From Neorhizobium galegae (lineage in GTDB: Bacteria > Pseudomonadota > Alphaproteobacteria > Rhizobiales > Rhizobiaceae): a DNA stretch of 64,000 nt. Below are positions 1 to 10,009 of this stretch, one piece after another; the first letter of the stretch is position 1; each line of letters begins with the position of its first letter. Location: positions 1,059,501-1,123,500 of the forward strand of contig NZ_CP090095.1 of the NCBI RefSeq assembly GCF_021391675.1. The letters run 5' to 3'. Made by a program: the position numbers and the translations under genes. Under the pieces are notes generated by a model. It saw only the letters and a list, made by a program, of their open reading frames with translations, did not search any database and was not told where the DNA came from.

Positions 1-153
1 GGCCACAGTTATCATGGGATCGTCAACCACTGGTTATTTCTCTCCGTTCGATATCAATTTGGCGTGTAGACATCGAGGCAGGCGAGCAGGGAAGGACCCT
101 CTGGACACGGCGCGGGAATCGGCATTCTCCTGTGGATACAAAAGGAGAACGCC

Positions 154-543
154 ATGCTGGGCAAACTTACCGAACAATTCGAGGCCGCATCCGCAACCTA
201 TGCCGAAACCCACGGAATGATCCGTGATCCCGACTGGTTTCTCCTGAAGCTGCAGGAGGAGATGGGCGAATTGACCCAGGCCTGGAACCGCACAACCGGC
301 CGCGGTCGAAAGAAGGGCAGGAGCGACGAGGATCTCAGCCGCGACCTCGCCGACGAGACGGCCGATCTCCTCGGCCACGTCCTGCTCTTTGCCCGCACAA
401 ACCGGCTCGATCTCGCATCGGCGATCGAGCGGAAATGGCTGTTTAGGCCGGATGAGGGTGAGTTTACTGCCCGCCGTCCCTCACCGGCAATTTCAGGACG
501 AGAGTTTCGACCGATGCGGCCGTTCCGATGGCGGCTCGGATGA
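154..543 (+). CDS. MazG-like nucleotide pyrophosphohydrolase
   Basis: Predicted cytosolic hydrolase of nucleotide triphosphates (house-cleaning) or a phosphoribosyl-ATP pyrophosphatase relative. It is a short all-alpha MazG-type protein of 129 aa. The metal-binding helix pair is visible as LKLQEEMGELTQAW (about residues 31-44) followed by DLADETADLLGHVL (about 65-78), which fits the ExxE and ExxD chelating motif of the family. The start has a good ribosome-binding site, AAAGGAG, eight bases upstream. The last 28 or so residues (after FRPDE) are low in family character and lie over the 3' end of the convergent grpB-like gene, so the natural protein may be nearer 100 aa. Family is clear; the exact substrate is not. 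Confidence 0.8.
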   Translation: MLGKLTEQFEAASATYAETHGMIRDPDWFLLKLQEEMGELTQAWNRTTGRGRKKGRSDEDLSRDLADETADLLGHVLLFARTNRLDLASAIERKWLFRPDEGEFTARRPSPAISGREFRPMRPFRWRLG

Positions 544-1009
544 ATTCGCTTTTGGCGGACGTGTAGCTGTCTCCATCAAGCCGGAATTCTAAGGCAAGTT
601 TGTATTTCAGCCCCTCGTACTGGACCGCCAGATCGGCATTGGCTCTCAGTCTGTCGCGAAAGAGCATTCGTTTCCGATGGGTCTCGTTGTCCGGCGGGCA
701 GAGATAGACGCGCTGTCCCGGCTCTCCGCGGAGCAGAAACGCCCAGACGCCGTCGCCATGCCTTGAGCCGCGCGGTTCGTATCCCCAGGAATGAAGATGG
801 CCGGAGGCGGCCGGCATGTCGGCGGCCGAGCGCAGCGTCGCGTCGATATCAATCAGCGGCTTGGCGGCTAGACCCGGAACGGCCGTGCTGCCGACATGGT
901 CGATCGACACGACCAAGTCACCAAGAAGCGCCGCAAGCCTAAGCGCCGCCTCCGCGAAACATGCCGGCCAGGAAGGGTCGTAATCGACGATCTCGACCGG
1001 TGTTGGCAT
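464..1009 (-). CDS. GrpB family (UPF0157) nucleotidyltransferase-like protein
   Basis: 181 aa. The opening IVDYDPSWPACF, the central IDHVGSTAVPGLAAKP and the later YLCPPDNETHRKRMLFRD are the hallmarks of the GrpB/UPF0157 family, which has a nucleotidyltransferase fold. GSTAVPG fills the place of the GS motif and DID that of the acidic pair. Function is unknown for most members; some are fused to dephospho-CoA kinase. It starts six bases after the tldD stop on the same strand, so it is probably cotranscribed with tldD. Its 3' end overlaps the convergent MazG-like gene by 80 bp. Confidence 0.85.
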   Translation of the reverse strand: MPTPVEIVDYDPSWPACFAEAALRLAALLGDLVVSIDHVGSTAVPGLAAKPLIDIDATLRSAADMPAASGHLHSWGYEPRGSRHGDGVWAFLLRGEPGQRVYLCPPDNETHRKRMLFRDRLRANADLAVQYEGLKYKLALEFRLDGDSYTSAKSEFIRAAIGTAASVETLVLKLPVRDGGQ

Positions 1010-1015
1010 CAGGCC

Positions 1016-2431
1016 TTACGCCTTCGTCCCGCCCACCGTCACCTGGTCCATCCGCAGATGCGGCTGGCCGACGCCCACGGGGACCCATTGGCCGCCCTTG
1101 CCGCAATTGCCGATGCCGGTGTCGAGCTTCATGTCGTTGCCGACCATCGAGACACGGCGCATCGCATCCGGGCCGTTGCCGATCAGCATCGCGCCCTTGA
1201 TTGCCGGACCGATCCTGCCGTTCTCGATCATGTAGGCCTCGGTGCAGCCGAACACGAACTTGCCGGAGGTGATGTCCACCTGGCCGCCGCCGAAGGAGAC
1301 GGCGTAGATGCCCTTCTTGACCGAGGCGATGATCTCTTCCGGCGTCTTGTCGCCGCCGAGCATGTAGGTATTGGTCATCCGCGGCATCGGCGTATAGGCG
1401 TAACCCTGGCGGCGGCCGTTGCCGGTCGGTTGGACGCCCATCAGCCGGGCGTTCTGGCGATCCTGCATGTAACCGACAAGCTTGCCGTTCTCGATCAGCA
1501 CGTTATAGGCGGACGGCGTGCCTTCGTCGTCGATCGTGATCGAGCCGCGGCGGTTGTCGATCGTCCCGTCATCGACGACAGTAACGCCGGGGGCCGCGAC
1601 CATCTCACCCAGAAGCCCGGCAAAGGCCGATGTCTTCTTGCGGTTGAAATCGCCTTCCAGCCCGTGGCCGACCGCCTCGTGCAGCATCACGCCCGGCCAG
1701 CCGGAGCCGAGCACGACATCCATCGTGCCCGCCGGCGCGTCGATTGCGGAGAGATTGACGAGCGCCTGGCGCAGCGCCTCGTCGGCGCCGGTCTGCCAGT
1801 TGCCTTCCGTGACGAAATCGCCGAAGCCGATGCGGCCGCCGGTGCCGAACGAACCGCTCTCCTGCCGGTCGCCGTCACCGACGACGACGGAAATGTTGAT
1901 GCGGGTCATCGGGCGGATATCCTGCACCCGGTGTCCGTCGGCGCGCAGGATGTCGACCACCTGCCAGCTTGCCGAAACGGTGGCCGTCACCTGCCGCACC
2001 TTGTCGTCCTTGGAGCGCAGATAGGCGTCGATATCGGTCAGCAGCTTGACCTTCTCCTCGAAGCTGGGGCTGCCGATCGGGTTCTCGTCGCCGTAATATT
2101 TCTTGTTGGTGCGCTGCGGAGCGGCCGTATAGGAACCGGAATAACCGGCGGTGACGGCCCGCACCGCATCCGAGGCGCGGGACAGCGCTGCCGACGAAAG
2201 CTCGCCTGCATGGGCATAACCGACCGCTTCGCCGGCGACCGAGCGCAGTCCGAACCCCTGGTCGGTGTTGAACGAACCGCCCTTGAGGCGGCCGTTGTCG
2301 AAGGTCAGCGATTCCGCCTGGGCATGTTCCACGAAAAGCTCGCCGTCATCGGCGCCGGTAAGCGCCTCGGAGAGGATCGAGCGCAGCTTGGTCTCGTCGC
2401 AGTCGAAAAGGTTGAGAAGGTCGGTGTTCAT
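1016..2431 (-). CDS. tldD: metalloprotease TldD
   Basis: 471 aa, the usual length for TldD. TldD pairs with TldE/PmbA as a heterodimeric zinc protease that removes leader peptides and degrades unfolded peptides (microcin B17 maturation, CcdA turnover). The zinc-binding HEAVGH (residues 251-256) matches the family HExxxH. The start chosen is the ATG at 2431, which has GAAGGAG seven bases upstream; an open frame extends further but has no better ribosome-binding site and no homologous character. TldE is not in the window. It lies next to SURF1 and grpB on the same strand. Confidence 0.95.
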   Translation of the reverse strand: MNTDLLNLFDCDETKLRSILSEALTGADDGELFVEHAQAESLTFDNGRLKGGSFNTDQGFGLRSVAGEAVGYAHAGELSSAALSRASDAVRAVTAGYSGSYTAAPQRTNKKYYGDENPIGSPSFEEKVKLLTDIDAYLRSKDDKVRQVTATVSASWQVVDILRADGHRVQDIRPMTRINISVVVGDGDRQESGSFGTGGRIGFGDFVTEGNWQTGADEALRQALVNLSAIDAPAGTMDVVLGSGWPGVMLHEAVGHGLEGDFNRKKTSAFAGLLGEMVAAPGVTVVDDGTIDNRRGSITIDDEGTPSAYNVLIENGKLVGYMQDRQNARLMGVQPTGNGRRQGYAYTPMPRMTNTYMLGGDKTPEEIIASVKKGIYAVSFGGGQVDITSGKFVFGCTEAYMIENGRIGPAIKGAMLIGNGPDAMRRVSMVGNDMKLDTGIGNCGKGGQWVPVGVGQPHLRMDQVTVGGTKA

Positions 2432-2524
2432 GAGTGCTCCTTCGGCGCTACCCTGTGAAGACGCGCGCTCTGCTCCAACCGATGTAGGTCCGGGGAGGGA
2501 CCGAAGCAAGCCTATCCTGCGGGC

Positions 2525-3295
2525 TCAGGCGCGTTTGCGGCGGAAGATCATGCCGATGACGACCGCAACGAGGGCTGCGGCAAGGCCGTACCAGGTCACG
2601 GCATATTGGAGGTGGCTGTTCGGCAGGTCGAACTGGGTGACGCCGCCCTTGGGCCAGCCGCCCGGATTGACGATCGACCCATCGGCATCCACGAAGAACT
2701 GCACGACCTTCGACGCCTCGATACCGGTGGTCGAGGCCATGGCATCGAGATCCTTCCAGTAGAAGATGTTCTTGGCGAGATCGTTGTCCGGAACGATCGA
2801 GGACGGCTTTTCCCCAAGCCGCACCCGCGCATATCCGGTGACGGTCTGCGGGCCGGCAACTTCCCCGGCGGTACGGGTTTTCTGGTCCTTCATTTCATAG
2901 GGCACGAAACCGCGGTTGACGAACAGGATGCGGCCGTCGGCAAGCGTCATCGGGGTGTAGACGTAAAAACCGGTCTGGCCTCCGAAGGTCGCGAAGAAAT
3001 GTCGCTCGCTGGCGTGGTCGAACGTGCCCGTGATCGATACCCGGCGGTATTCGATATCGCCGCCGGATTTCCGGATCGACTCGATATCGGAGAGCTGGAC
3101 GGGTGCCGCCGCCCGCCGCTGGGCGATATCGGCAAGCAGGCCCTCCTTCCAATGCAGCCGCTCCACCTGCCAGGTGCCGAGCGACAGCAAGATGGCGAGC
3201 GCCGCCAGCACCACGACGGCGGTCGCGATCATCCGGCCACCGCCGCGGGCGGGCGTTTCATCGGATGCGGCTTGGGTGGGTGCCTTGGTCGCCAT
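2525..3295 (-). CDS. SURF1 family cytochrome oxidase assembly protein
   Basis: 256 aa inner-membrane protein with the SURF1/Shy1 layout: a short cytosolic N-terminus, a first transmembrane helix (about residues 21-42, ending SLGTWQVERL), a large periplasmic loop, and a second helix near the C-terminus (about 230-250) followed by RRKRA. GTWQ and the RGFVPYE segment are conserved SURF1 signatures. SURF1 helps deliver heme a to subunit I of aa3 oxidase. It is the last gene of the cox operon on the minus strand, 67 bp after coxC, with a weak terminator between. Confidence 0.93.
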   Translation of the reverse strand: MATKAPTQAASDETPARGGGRMIATAVVVLAALAILLSLGTWQVERLHWKEGLLADIAQRRAAAPVQLSDIESIRKSGGDIEYRRVSITGTFDHASERHFFATFGGQTGFYVYTPMTLADGRILFVNRGFVPYEMKDQKTRTAGEVAGPQTVTGYARVRLGEKPSSIVPDNDLAKNIFYWKDLDAMASTTGIEASKVVQFFVDADGSIVNPGGWPKGGVTQFDLPNSHLQYAVTWYGLAAALVAVVIGMIFRRKRA

Positions 3296-3310
3296 TCGTT
3301 CCAGTCCTCA

Positions 3311-3340
3311 AAAAGCAGAAGGGCGGCTTATCGCCGCCCT
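3311..3340 (-). terminator. weak terminator or processing hairpin between coxC and SURF1
   Basis: Eight-base perfect stem AGGGCGGC / GCCGCCCT (3320-3327 with 3333-3340) around a five-base loop. Reading along the minus strand it is followed a few bases later by five T residues (3311-3315). It may partly end coxC transcripts and lower SURF1 expression. The T-tract is offset from the stem, so full termination is uncertain. Confidence 0.5.
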
Positions 3341-3362
3341 CCCGGAATTCATGTCCCCTGGC

Positions 3363-4238
3363 TCAATGGGCGAGCGGTGCGCCCCAGCCACCCCAGATGT
3401 AGATGGCGAAGAACAGGAACAGCCACACCACGTCGACGAAGTGCCAGTACCAGGCGGCGGCTTCAAAGCCGAAATGCTGGGTGGGCGTGAAACCGCCGTT
3501 GATGGCGCGCAGCAGGCAGACAGCCAGGAAGATCGTGCCGACCAGGACGTGGAAACCGTGGAAACCGGTCGCCATGAAGAAGGTAGCCCCGTAGATCGAG
3601 TTCGAGAAGGCGAACGGGGCATGGATATATTCGTAAGCCTGGACGCATGAGAACAGGATGCCGAGTGCTACGGTGAGCGCCAGACCGGTGATCAGGCCCT
3701 TGCGGTCGCCGTGCAGCAGCGCGTGGTGAGCCCAGGTGACGCAGGTGCCGGACAGAAGCAGGATGATCGTGTTGTAGATCGGCAGGTGCCAGGGATCGAG
3801 CACCTCGACGCCCTTCGGCGGCCACTGACCGCCGAGAAACTCGACGCGGCTCGCCTGGATCGCCTCGTTGGCGTAGAGGCTGGCATCGAAAAATGCCCAG
3901 AACCAGGCGACGAAGAACATCACTTCGGAAGCGATGAACATGATCATGCCGTAGCGCAGGTGCAGCGAGACCACGCGGGTATGAGCGCCTGAATTGCCTT
4001 CCTTGATCGTGTCCGACCACCAGCCGATCATCGTGTAAAGGATGATCGCCAGGCCGATGTAGAAGATCCACGGGGTCGCAAGGTCCAGACCGAAGATATG
4101 GAACTGGCCGCCATGCAGGTAACGCATGTAGCCGACGCCGCCGAAGGTCATGACGAAGGCGCCGATCGAGGCCAGGATCGGCCACGGGCTCGGATCGATG
4201 ATGTGGTAGTCGTGATTTTTCTGATGCGCGTCGGCCAT
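3363..4238 (-). CDS. coxC: cytochrome c oxidase subunit III (aa3)
   Basis: 291 aa, seven-helix membrane protein of the aa3-type terminal oxidase (heme-copper family A). The N-terminal HDYHIIDPSPWPI and the histidine/acid-rich helices (for example SEVMFFVAWFWAFFDA and HGFHVLVGTIFL) are typical of subunit III, as is the terminal HFVDVVWLFLF. It supports proton uptake and stability of the catalytic core. It follows ctaG by 51 bp in the cox operon; a tetraloop hairpin sits in that gap. The start is an ATG at 4238. Confidence 0.97.
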   Translation of the reverse strand: MADAHQKNHDYHIIDPSPWPILASIGAFVMTFGGVGYMRYLHGGQFHIFGLDLATPWIFYIGLAIILYTMIGWWSDTIKEGNSGAHTRVVSLHLRYGMIMFIASEVMFFVAWFWAFFDASLYANEAIQASRVEFLGGQWPPKGVEVLDPWHLPIYNTIILLLSGTCVTWAHHALLHGDRKGLITGLALTVALGILFSCVQAYEYIHAPFAFSNSIYGATFFMATGFHGFHVLVGTIFLAVCLLRAINGGFTPTQHFGFEAAAWYWHFVDVVWLFLFFAIYIWGGWGAPLAH

Positions 4239-4264
4239 GTCAGAATCCCCGGATGAATGCCTGC

Positions 4265-4284
4265 TCCGCCGGAAAACCGGCGGA
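4265..4284. repeat. intergenic hairpin between ctaG and coxC
   Basis: Perfect eight-base inverted repeat TCCGCCGG / CCGGCGGA around an AAAA loop (TTTT on the transcribed strand). There is no T-tract, so it looks like an mRNA stability or processing hairpin within the cox operon and not a terminator. It may protect the upstream or downstream transcript segment. Confidence 0.5.
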
Positions 4285-4289
4285 CCCTC

Positions 4290-4925
4290 TTAAAGTTTCC
4301 CCACGCCTGTGTTCTGGGCGCCCGTCTTCGGGGCGCCTGCCTTCGGGCCTTCCGGCAGAGCCGCAACCGGTTTGCCCGGCTCGCTCGGATAGAAGGTGTA
4401 GGACAGGGTGATCGTCTTGATGTTCTTGGTCTCTTGGGCCGTGGCGAGCTCCGGGTCAACGAAGAACACCACCGGCATCTGAACCGACTGGCCGGGCTGC
4501 AGCGTCTGCTCGGTAAAGCAGAAGCACTCGACCTTGTTGAAATAGGCGCCCGCTTCCATCGGCGTCACGTTGAACACGGCACTGCCCGTCGTCGGTTTGG
4601 ACGATCGGTTGGTCGCCGTGTATTCGATCTGCACGGTCTCCCCGATCTTCGGGTTGACGGCCTTGGCGGGCTTGAACTCCCAGTTCAGGCCCGGCGAGAT
4701 ATTGGCGTCGAACGTCACCTGGATAGGCTTGTTCAGGATCTTGTCGGAATACTGCTCGACGCGCTGGGTCGTGCCGTTATAGCCGGTGACCTGGCAGAAC
4801 AGCCGGTAGAGCGGCACGGAAGCGTAGGCGGCGCCGACCATGCCGGCCACGAAAACGGCGCAGCCGGCGAAGATCGCGCTGTTGCTGACCCGTTTTGCCT
4901 GACCGTTCTGATTGACGTCCGTCAT
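4290..4925 (-). CDS. ctaG: cytochrome c oxidase assembly protein CtaG (Cox11 family)
   Basis: 211 aa. A single N-terminal membrane anchor (about residues 16-36) is followed by a periplasmic immunoglobulin-like copper-binding domain. The copper motif CFCF (within [11 protein letters not shown]) and the proline-rich VFFVDPEL are diagnostic of Cox11/CtaG, which inserts CuB into subunit I. The C-terminal 20 or so residues are a low-complexity Pro/Gly/Lys tail. It starts nine bases after the small coxF gene and is part of the cox operon. Confidence 0.95.
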   Translation of the reverse strand: MTDVNQNGQAKRVSNSAIFAGCAVFVAGMVGAAYASVPLYRLFCQVTGYNGTTQRVEQYSDKILNKPIQVTFDANISPGLNWEFKPAKAVNPKIGETVQIEYTATNRSSKPTTGSAVFNVTPMEAGAYFNKVECFCFTEQTLQPGQSVQMPVVFFVDPELATAQETKNIKTITLSYTFYPSEPGKPVAALPEGPKAGAPKTGAQNTGVGKL

Positions 4926-4934
4926 CGCTCCACC

Positions 4935-5072
4935 CTAGTTCCCGACTCCGCCGATTTTCACCAGCGTCATGATGTAGAAAAGGACCACGAGCCCGGCGAG
5001 AACGATGCCGAGCGCGACATTGCGGTTGCGGCGGGACTTCCTCTGGGCTTCGCTGAGCGTGATTTTTTCCAT
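4935..5072 (-). CDS. coxF: small cox operon membrane protein (CoxF-like)
   Basis: 45 aa protein. It begins [18 protein letters not shown], followed by one hydrophobic helix (roughly LGIVLAGLVVLFYIMTLV) and a short tail. Its ATG shares one base with the ctaB stop (TGATG), and ctaG begins nine bases after its stop, so translation is coupled within the operon. This position between ctaB and ctaG matches the small CoxF gene found in rhizobial cox operons. Its role is thought to be in oxidase assembly but is not well defined. The coupling and the basic-then-hydrophobic pattern argue that it is a real gene. Confidence 0.85.
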   Translation of the reverse strand: MEKITLSEAQRKSRRNRNVALGIVLAGLVVLFYIMTLVKIGGVGN

Positions 5073-6028
5073 CACAGCAAACCTCCCACGAGGTGCGGCA
5101 ATCCCGCGAGCAGCCGGTCGGCCAGGAGGCCTGAGAAGATCGCAAAGAGATAGAAGATCGAATAGGCGAACATCTTCTTCGCCGGCATCATCTTTTCATC
5201 GCCGTCGGGCATGCGCCGGACGGCGATGGAACAGATGACGAAGATCGCGCCGAGCAGGGCGGCGAAGATGCCGTAACCGAGGCCCGCAAGTCCGGTGAGG
5301 GTGGGGGCAACCGCGATCACCGCGGTCAGCACCGCATAGACGATGATCTGGTTCTTGGTGGAGGCCTCGCCTGCGACGTTCGGCATCATCGGCACGCCGA
5401 CGGAACCATAGTCGCGCATCTTGAAGAGGGCGAGCGCCCAGAAATGCGCCGGCGTCCACAGGAAGATGATCAGGAACAGGAGAATGCTGTCGAGCGATAC
5501 GCCGCCCGTGACACAGGCCCAGCCGATCATCGGGGGGAAGGCGCCGGAGGCGCCGCCGATGACGATGTTCTGCGGCGTCGAGCGCTTCAGCCACATCGTG
5601 TAGACGACGGCATAAAAGAAGATCGTGAACGCGAGCAGGGCGGCCGAGAACCAGTTGACCGCAAGGCCGAGGATGACGACCGAGAAGACCGAGAGCGTCA
5701 GGCCGAAGGCGAGCGCTTCCTGGGGCAGGATGCGGCCGGCCGGGATCGGGCGCTTGGCGGTGCGGCTCATGACGGCATCGATATCGGCGTCATACCACAT
5801 GTTCAGCGCACCGGAGGCGCCGGCGCCGACCGCGATGCAGAGAATGGAAATCACGCCGAGGACCGGATTGATCTGACCTGGCGCCAGGATGAGGCCGGCG
5901 AATGCGGTGAAGACCACGAGCGACATCACCCGCGGCTTCAGGAGCTCGAAGAAATCGCGCGCGCTCGCTTCCGAGAGGCGCGAGCCTCCATCGGTGCCGA
6001 GAGCGTCGTGATTGTCCATAACCGTCAT
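5072..6028 (-). CDS. ctaB: protoheme IX farnesyltransferase (heme O synthase)
   Basis: 318 aa UbiA-superfamily prenyltransferase of the inner membrane. It adds a farnesyl group to heme b to give heme O, the precursor of heme A. The first aspartate-rich motif is visible as [15 protein letters not shown] with the following RPIPAG, and [15 protein letters not shown] opens the first helix as in other CtaB proteins. It lies between coxA and coxF; its stop overlaps the coxF start by one base. An 11-bp hairpin separates it from coxA. Confidence 0.96.
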   Translation of the reverse strand: MTVMDNHDALGTDGGSRLSEASARDFFELLKPRVMSLVVFTAFAGLILAPGQINPVLGVISILCIAVGAGASGALNMWYDADIDAVMSRTAKRPIPAGRILPQEALAFGLTLSVFSVVILGLAVNWFSAALLAFTIFFYAVVYTMWLKRSTPQNIVIGGASGAFPPMIGWACVTGGVSLDSILLFLIIFLWTPAHFWALALFKMRDYGSVGVPMMPNVAGEASTKNQIIVYAVLTAVIAVAPTLTGLAGLGYGIFAALLGAIFVICSIAVRRMPDGDEKMMPAKKMFAYSIFYLFAIFSGLLADRLLAGLPHLVGGLL

Positions 6029-6052
6029 TGAACCGTCCTGTTTGGTATTTCA

Positions 6053-6077
6053 GGGCATCGCGGGTTCCGCGATGCCC
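6053..6077. repeat. intergenic hairpin between coxA and ctaB
   Basis: Perfect 11-base inverted repeat GGGCATCGCGG / CCGCGATGCCC with a three-base loop, just downstream of the coxA stop. There is no U-run on the minus-strand transcript. It probably acts as a 3' stability element or partial attenuator that keeps coxBA mRNA more abundant than the assembly-factor part of the operon. Confidence 0.6.
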
Positions 6078-6096
6078 CTCTTCAAAGATGAACTGC

Positions 6097-7821
<1,725 letters not shown>

Positions 7822-8706
7822 TTACTTGGATTCATTTGCCGCGACGGCAAAATTGCCGGCAGGCTTGTCGACCGCAGCCACGAGAGCCTTGTAGGCGCCC
7901 GGCAGGTCGGTCGCAGCAGCTGCGAGCCAGGTCTTGTACTTGTCTTCCGAGACGACGCGGATGGCGATCGGCATGTACGCATGGTCCTTGCCGCACAGTT
8001 CGGAGCACTGGCCGTAATAGAGGCCTTCCTTCTCGGCCTTGAACCAGGTTTCGTTCAGACGGCCCGGAACGGCGTCGATCTTGACCCCGAAAGCCGGCAT
8101 TGCGAAGGCGTGGATCACGTCGGACGGAGCAGCCGTCACCAGCATGCGCACGGTCTTGTTGACCGGGATGATCAGTTCGTTGTCGACGGCGAGAAGACGC
8201 GGGTAGACGGCAGGATCGGTCTTGCCGGCGGCGGCGCGGTCCTGTTCCTTGAGCATGAAACTATCGAAGGCCACCGGCGCCGGCGTGCCTTCATATTCAT
8301 AGTTCCACTGCCACTGGGTGGCGGTCGCCTTGACCGTCATGTCCGATTCCGGAATTTCGAGCTGGGCATTCAGGAGATTGAAGGAAGGAATGGCGAGGAA
8401 GAAGAGGATGAGAACCGGGCCAAGCGTCCAGATGATCTCGATCGCCGTATTGTGGCTGGTCCGCGACGGCACCGGATTGGCACTGGCACGGAACTTCACG
8501 GCGACGACGACCAGCAGGGCCAGAACCAGCAGCGTGGTCGGCACGATGAACCACAGCGTATAGTGGTTGAACCAGCGAATCTGGTGCATGATCGGCGTTG
8601 CGGCCGCCTGGAAATCAATCTGCCACGGATGCGGCTGGTCCGCAAAACCTGCGGAAGCAAACAGCAGACAGATGAGCGCCGTCATCACTGCAAAAGCCCT
8701 GTTCAT
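7822..8706 (-). CDS. coxB: cytochrome c oxidase subunit II (aa3)
   Basis: 294 aa. A signal peptide (cleavage likely after AGFA, near residue 22) is followed by two transmembrane helices and a periplasmic cupredoxin domain. The CuA site CSELCGKDHAYMP and the upstream tryptophan-rich WQWNYEY electron-entry segment are intact. The first gene of the cox operon. I chose the ATG at 8706, preceded by GGGGAGA; in-frame starts upstream would add residues before the signal peptide and overlap an FNR-type box. Confidence 0.96.
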   Translation of the reverse strand: MNRAFAVMTALICLLFASAGFADQPHPWQIDFQAAATPIMHQIRWFNHYTLWFIVPTTLLVLALLVVVAVKFRASANPVPSRTSHNTAIEIIWTLGPVLILFFLAIPSFNLLNAQLEIPESDMTVKATATQWQWNYEYEGTPAPVAFDSFMLKEQDRAAAGKTDPAVYPRLLAVDNELIIPVNKTVRMLVTAAPSDVIHAFAMPAFGVKIDAVPGRLNETWFKAEKEGLYYGQCSELCGKDHAYMPIAIRVVSEDKYKTWLAAAATDLPGAYKALVAAVDKPAGNFAVAANESK

Positions 8707-9117
8707 CACTACATATCTCCCCATGCGTCTGATCTCGATCAAACCGAACGCAGAATCCAAGCTATATGGTCTGCTTCAATCACAGTTTGCCTGCCGCCGC
8801 AATATCTGGCGGGAAAAGCCCGTGCGGCATTTTTGCGCCTCGCGAATAAGCCCGGAATCCCGTGATAATCAGGGGGCGTAACCCGCCTTTTCGACCGGGA
8901 CGAGATCGTATTTAAAAGGCCTTCCACACCTCCGGCCGCGTCATTATAGACTGTACGACGGCCAAAATCCGGCTTTTTCCTCATAAAAGTGACGGCTGGG
9001 CCACGCCGCTTGGCGGGTCCCACTTTCGCCGTACTCCACTGGAAAGAGGTCAGGGCTTTTCATTTCGTCTAGTGAACGACAAGAATAGCCGCACTGATTC
9101 GTCTTCCAGAGGTTTCC
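8707..9117. other. intergenic region between divergent coxB and ialB-like gene
   Basis: About 410 bp with no convincing gene. It must hold the cox operon promoter (minus) and the ialB-like promoter (plus). The only clear element is the FNR-type palindrome near the coxB start. Short frames on the minus strand here (for example 8739-9023) have no ribosome-binding site or protein-like composition. Confidence 0.6.
8729..8742. promoter_or_regulatory. FNR/FixK-type box in coxB leader
   Basis: CTGATCTCGATCAA reads on the minus strand as TTGATCGAGATCAG, matching the anaerobox consensus TTGAT-N4-ATCAA at nine of ten defined bases. It lies 23-36 bases upstream of the coxB ATG, a position suited to repression of the aa3 oxidase by an FnrN/FixK regulator when oxygen falls. 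The match is seen; the regulation is inferred. Confidence 0.5.
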
Positions 9118-9768
9118 ATGGGTCGTCCCTCCCTGATCTGCGCCGGTCTAGCCGTGATGCTTGCAGCCGCCGTTTCGCTTCCCGCGTTCGCGCAGCAGCC
9201 GCAGCCCGGCCCGCGGCCCGCGGCACCACAGCCGGCCCCCCAGCCGGCTCAGGGCGCCAAGCCGGGACCGCAGCCACCCCGGCCGGCGCCGAATGGCGGG
9301 CAGGCCCAGCAGCCTTCGGGGCAGCAGGCGCAGCCCCCGGGCAACGTGCGCGAGAACCATGGCGCATGGTCGATCATCTGCGACCGGCCGGCCGGCGCTT
9401 CCGCCGACCAGTGCGCGCTGATGCAGAACGTCATCGCCGAGGACCGGCCGGAAGTCGGCCTGTCGGTGGTGGTGCTGAAGACAGCCGACCGCAAGGCACG
9501 CATCCTGCGCATCCTCGCGCCACTCGGCGTTCTCCTGAAAGACGGCATGGAACTCTATGTCGACAACAACAATATCGGCCGCGCCTATTTCACCCGCTGC
9601 TTCTCCGAGGGCTGTTATGTGGAAGTGGAGATCGACGAGGAACTGATGCGCATCTTGCGCGCCGGCAAGGCTGCCGTCTTTGCCCTGCGCGAATCCGCCG
9701 ATCAGGACCGGGTCGGCATTCCGATCGAGCTCACCGGCTTTGGCCCGGGCTACGACGCGCTTCCGTGA
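9118..9768 (+). CDS. invasion-associated locus B (IalB) family protein
   Basis: 216 aa exported protein. A signal peptide (cleavage after PAFA, near residue 26) leads into a proline/glutamine/alanine-rich linker (about residues 27-75) and then the IalB domain. Domain signatures are HGAWSIICD, a mid-domain LKDGMELYVDNN, and the cysteine pair in RCFSEGCYVEVE. IalB proteins are periplasmic or envelope proteins first linked to erythrocyte invasion in Bartonella and widespread in rhizobia with unclear function. The start has AGAGG upstream. It is divergent from the cox operon. Confidence 0.88.
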   Translation: MGRPSLICAGLAVMLAAAVSLPAFAQQPQPGPRPAAPQPAPQPAQGAKPGPQPPRPAPNGGQAQQPSGQQAQPPGNVRENHGAWSIICDRPAGASADQCALMQNVIAEDRPEVGLSVVVLKTADRKARILRILAPLGVLLKDGMELYVDNNNIGRAYFTRCFSEGCYVEVEIDEELMRILRAGKAAVFALRESADQDRVGIPIELTGFGPGYDALP

Positions 9769-9801
9769 TGTCATAAGAAGGCGATCGGAGCTTTATGGGC
9801 T

Positions 9802-10005
9802 TTGAGGGCAGGCGTGATTTCCCCTGCGTTTCGACGACATGGTGCGCGACGCCATCCCGCCTTCGCCTTCCAATTGAAGCTCTTCTTTCTTGTGTGCGTG
9901 ACCATTGCCGCTATATATGGCGCGTGGTCGGTCAAGCCGCGCATCCTGTTCATCCAGGGCGGTCCGGCCATTTTCGCTCTCGTGCTGACAGTCCTGGCGT
10001 CCTGA
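9802..10005 (+). CDS. possible small membrane protein upstream of ispH
   Basis: 67 aa if started at the TTG (9802), or 63 aa from the GTG at 9814, which has GAGGG five bases upstream. A basic N-terminus (RRHGARRHP) is followed by two hydrophobic stretches, [17 protein letters not shown] and [12 protein letters not shown]. The stop lies four bases before the ispH ATG, so coupling is plausible. I do not recognise the family. The hydrophobic pattern and the spacing are the only support. Confidence 0.4.
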   Translation: MRAGVISPAFRRHGARRHPAFAFQLKLFFLVCVTIAAIYGAWSVKPRILFIQGGPAIFALVLTVLAS

Positions 10006-10009
10006 TTTG

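Noticed and set aside
896..2458. Long open frame (520 codons) on the plus strand over tldD
   Set aside because: It is the antisense of the clear tldD gene; arginine/alanine/histidine-rich composition typical of antisense frames in high-GC DNA, with no domain.
8739..9023. 94-codon minus-strand frame before coxB
   Set aside because: No ribosome-binding site, no domain, and it overlaps the likely cox promoter region.
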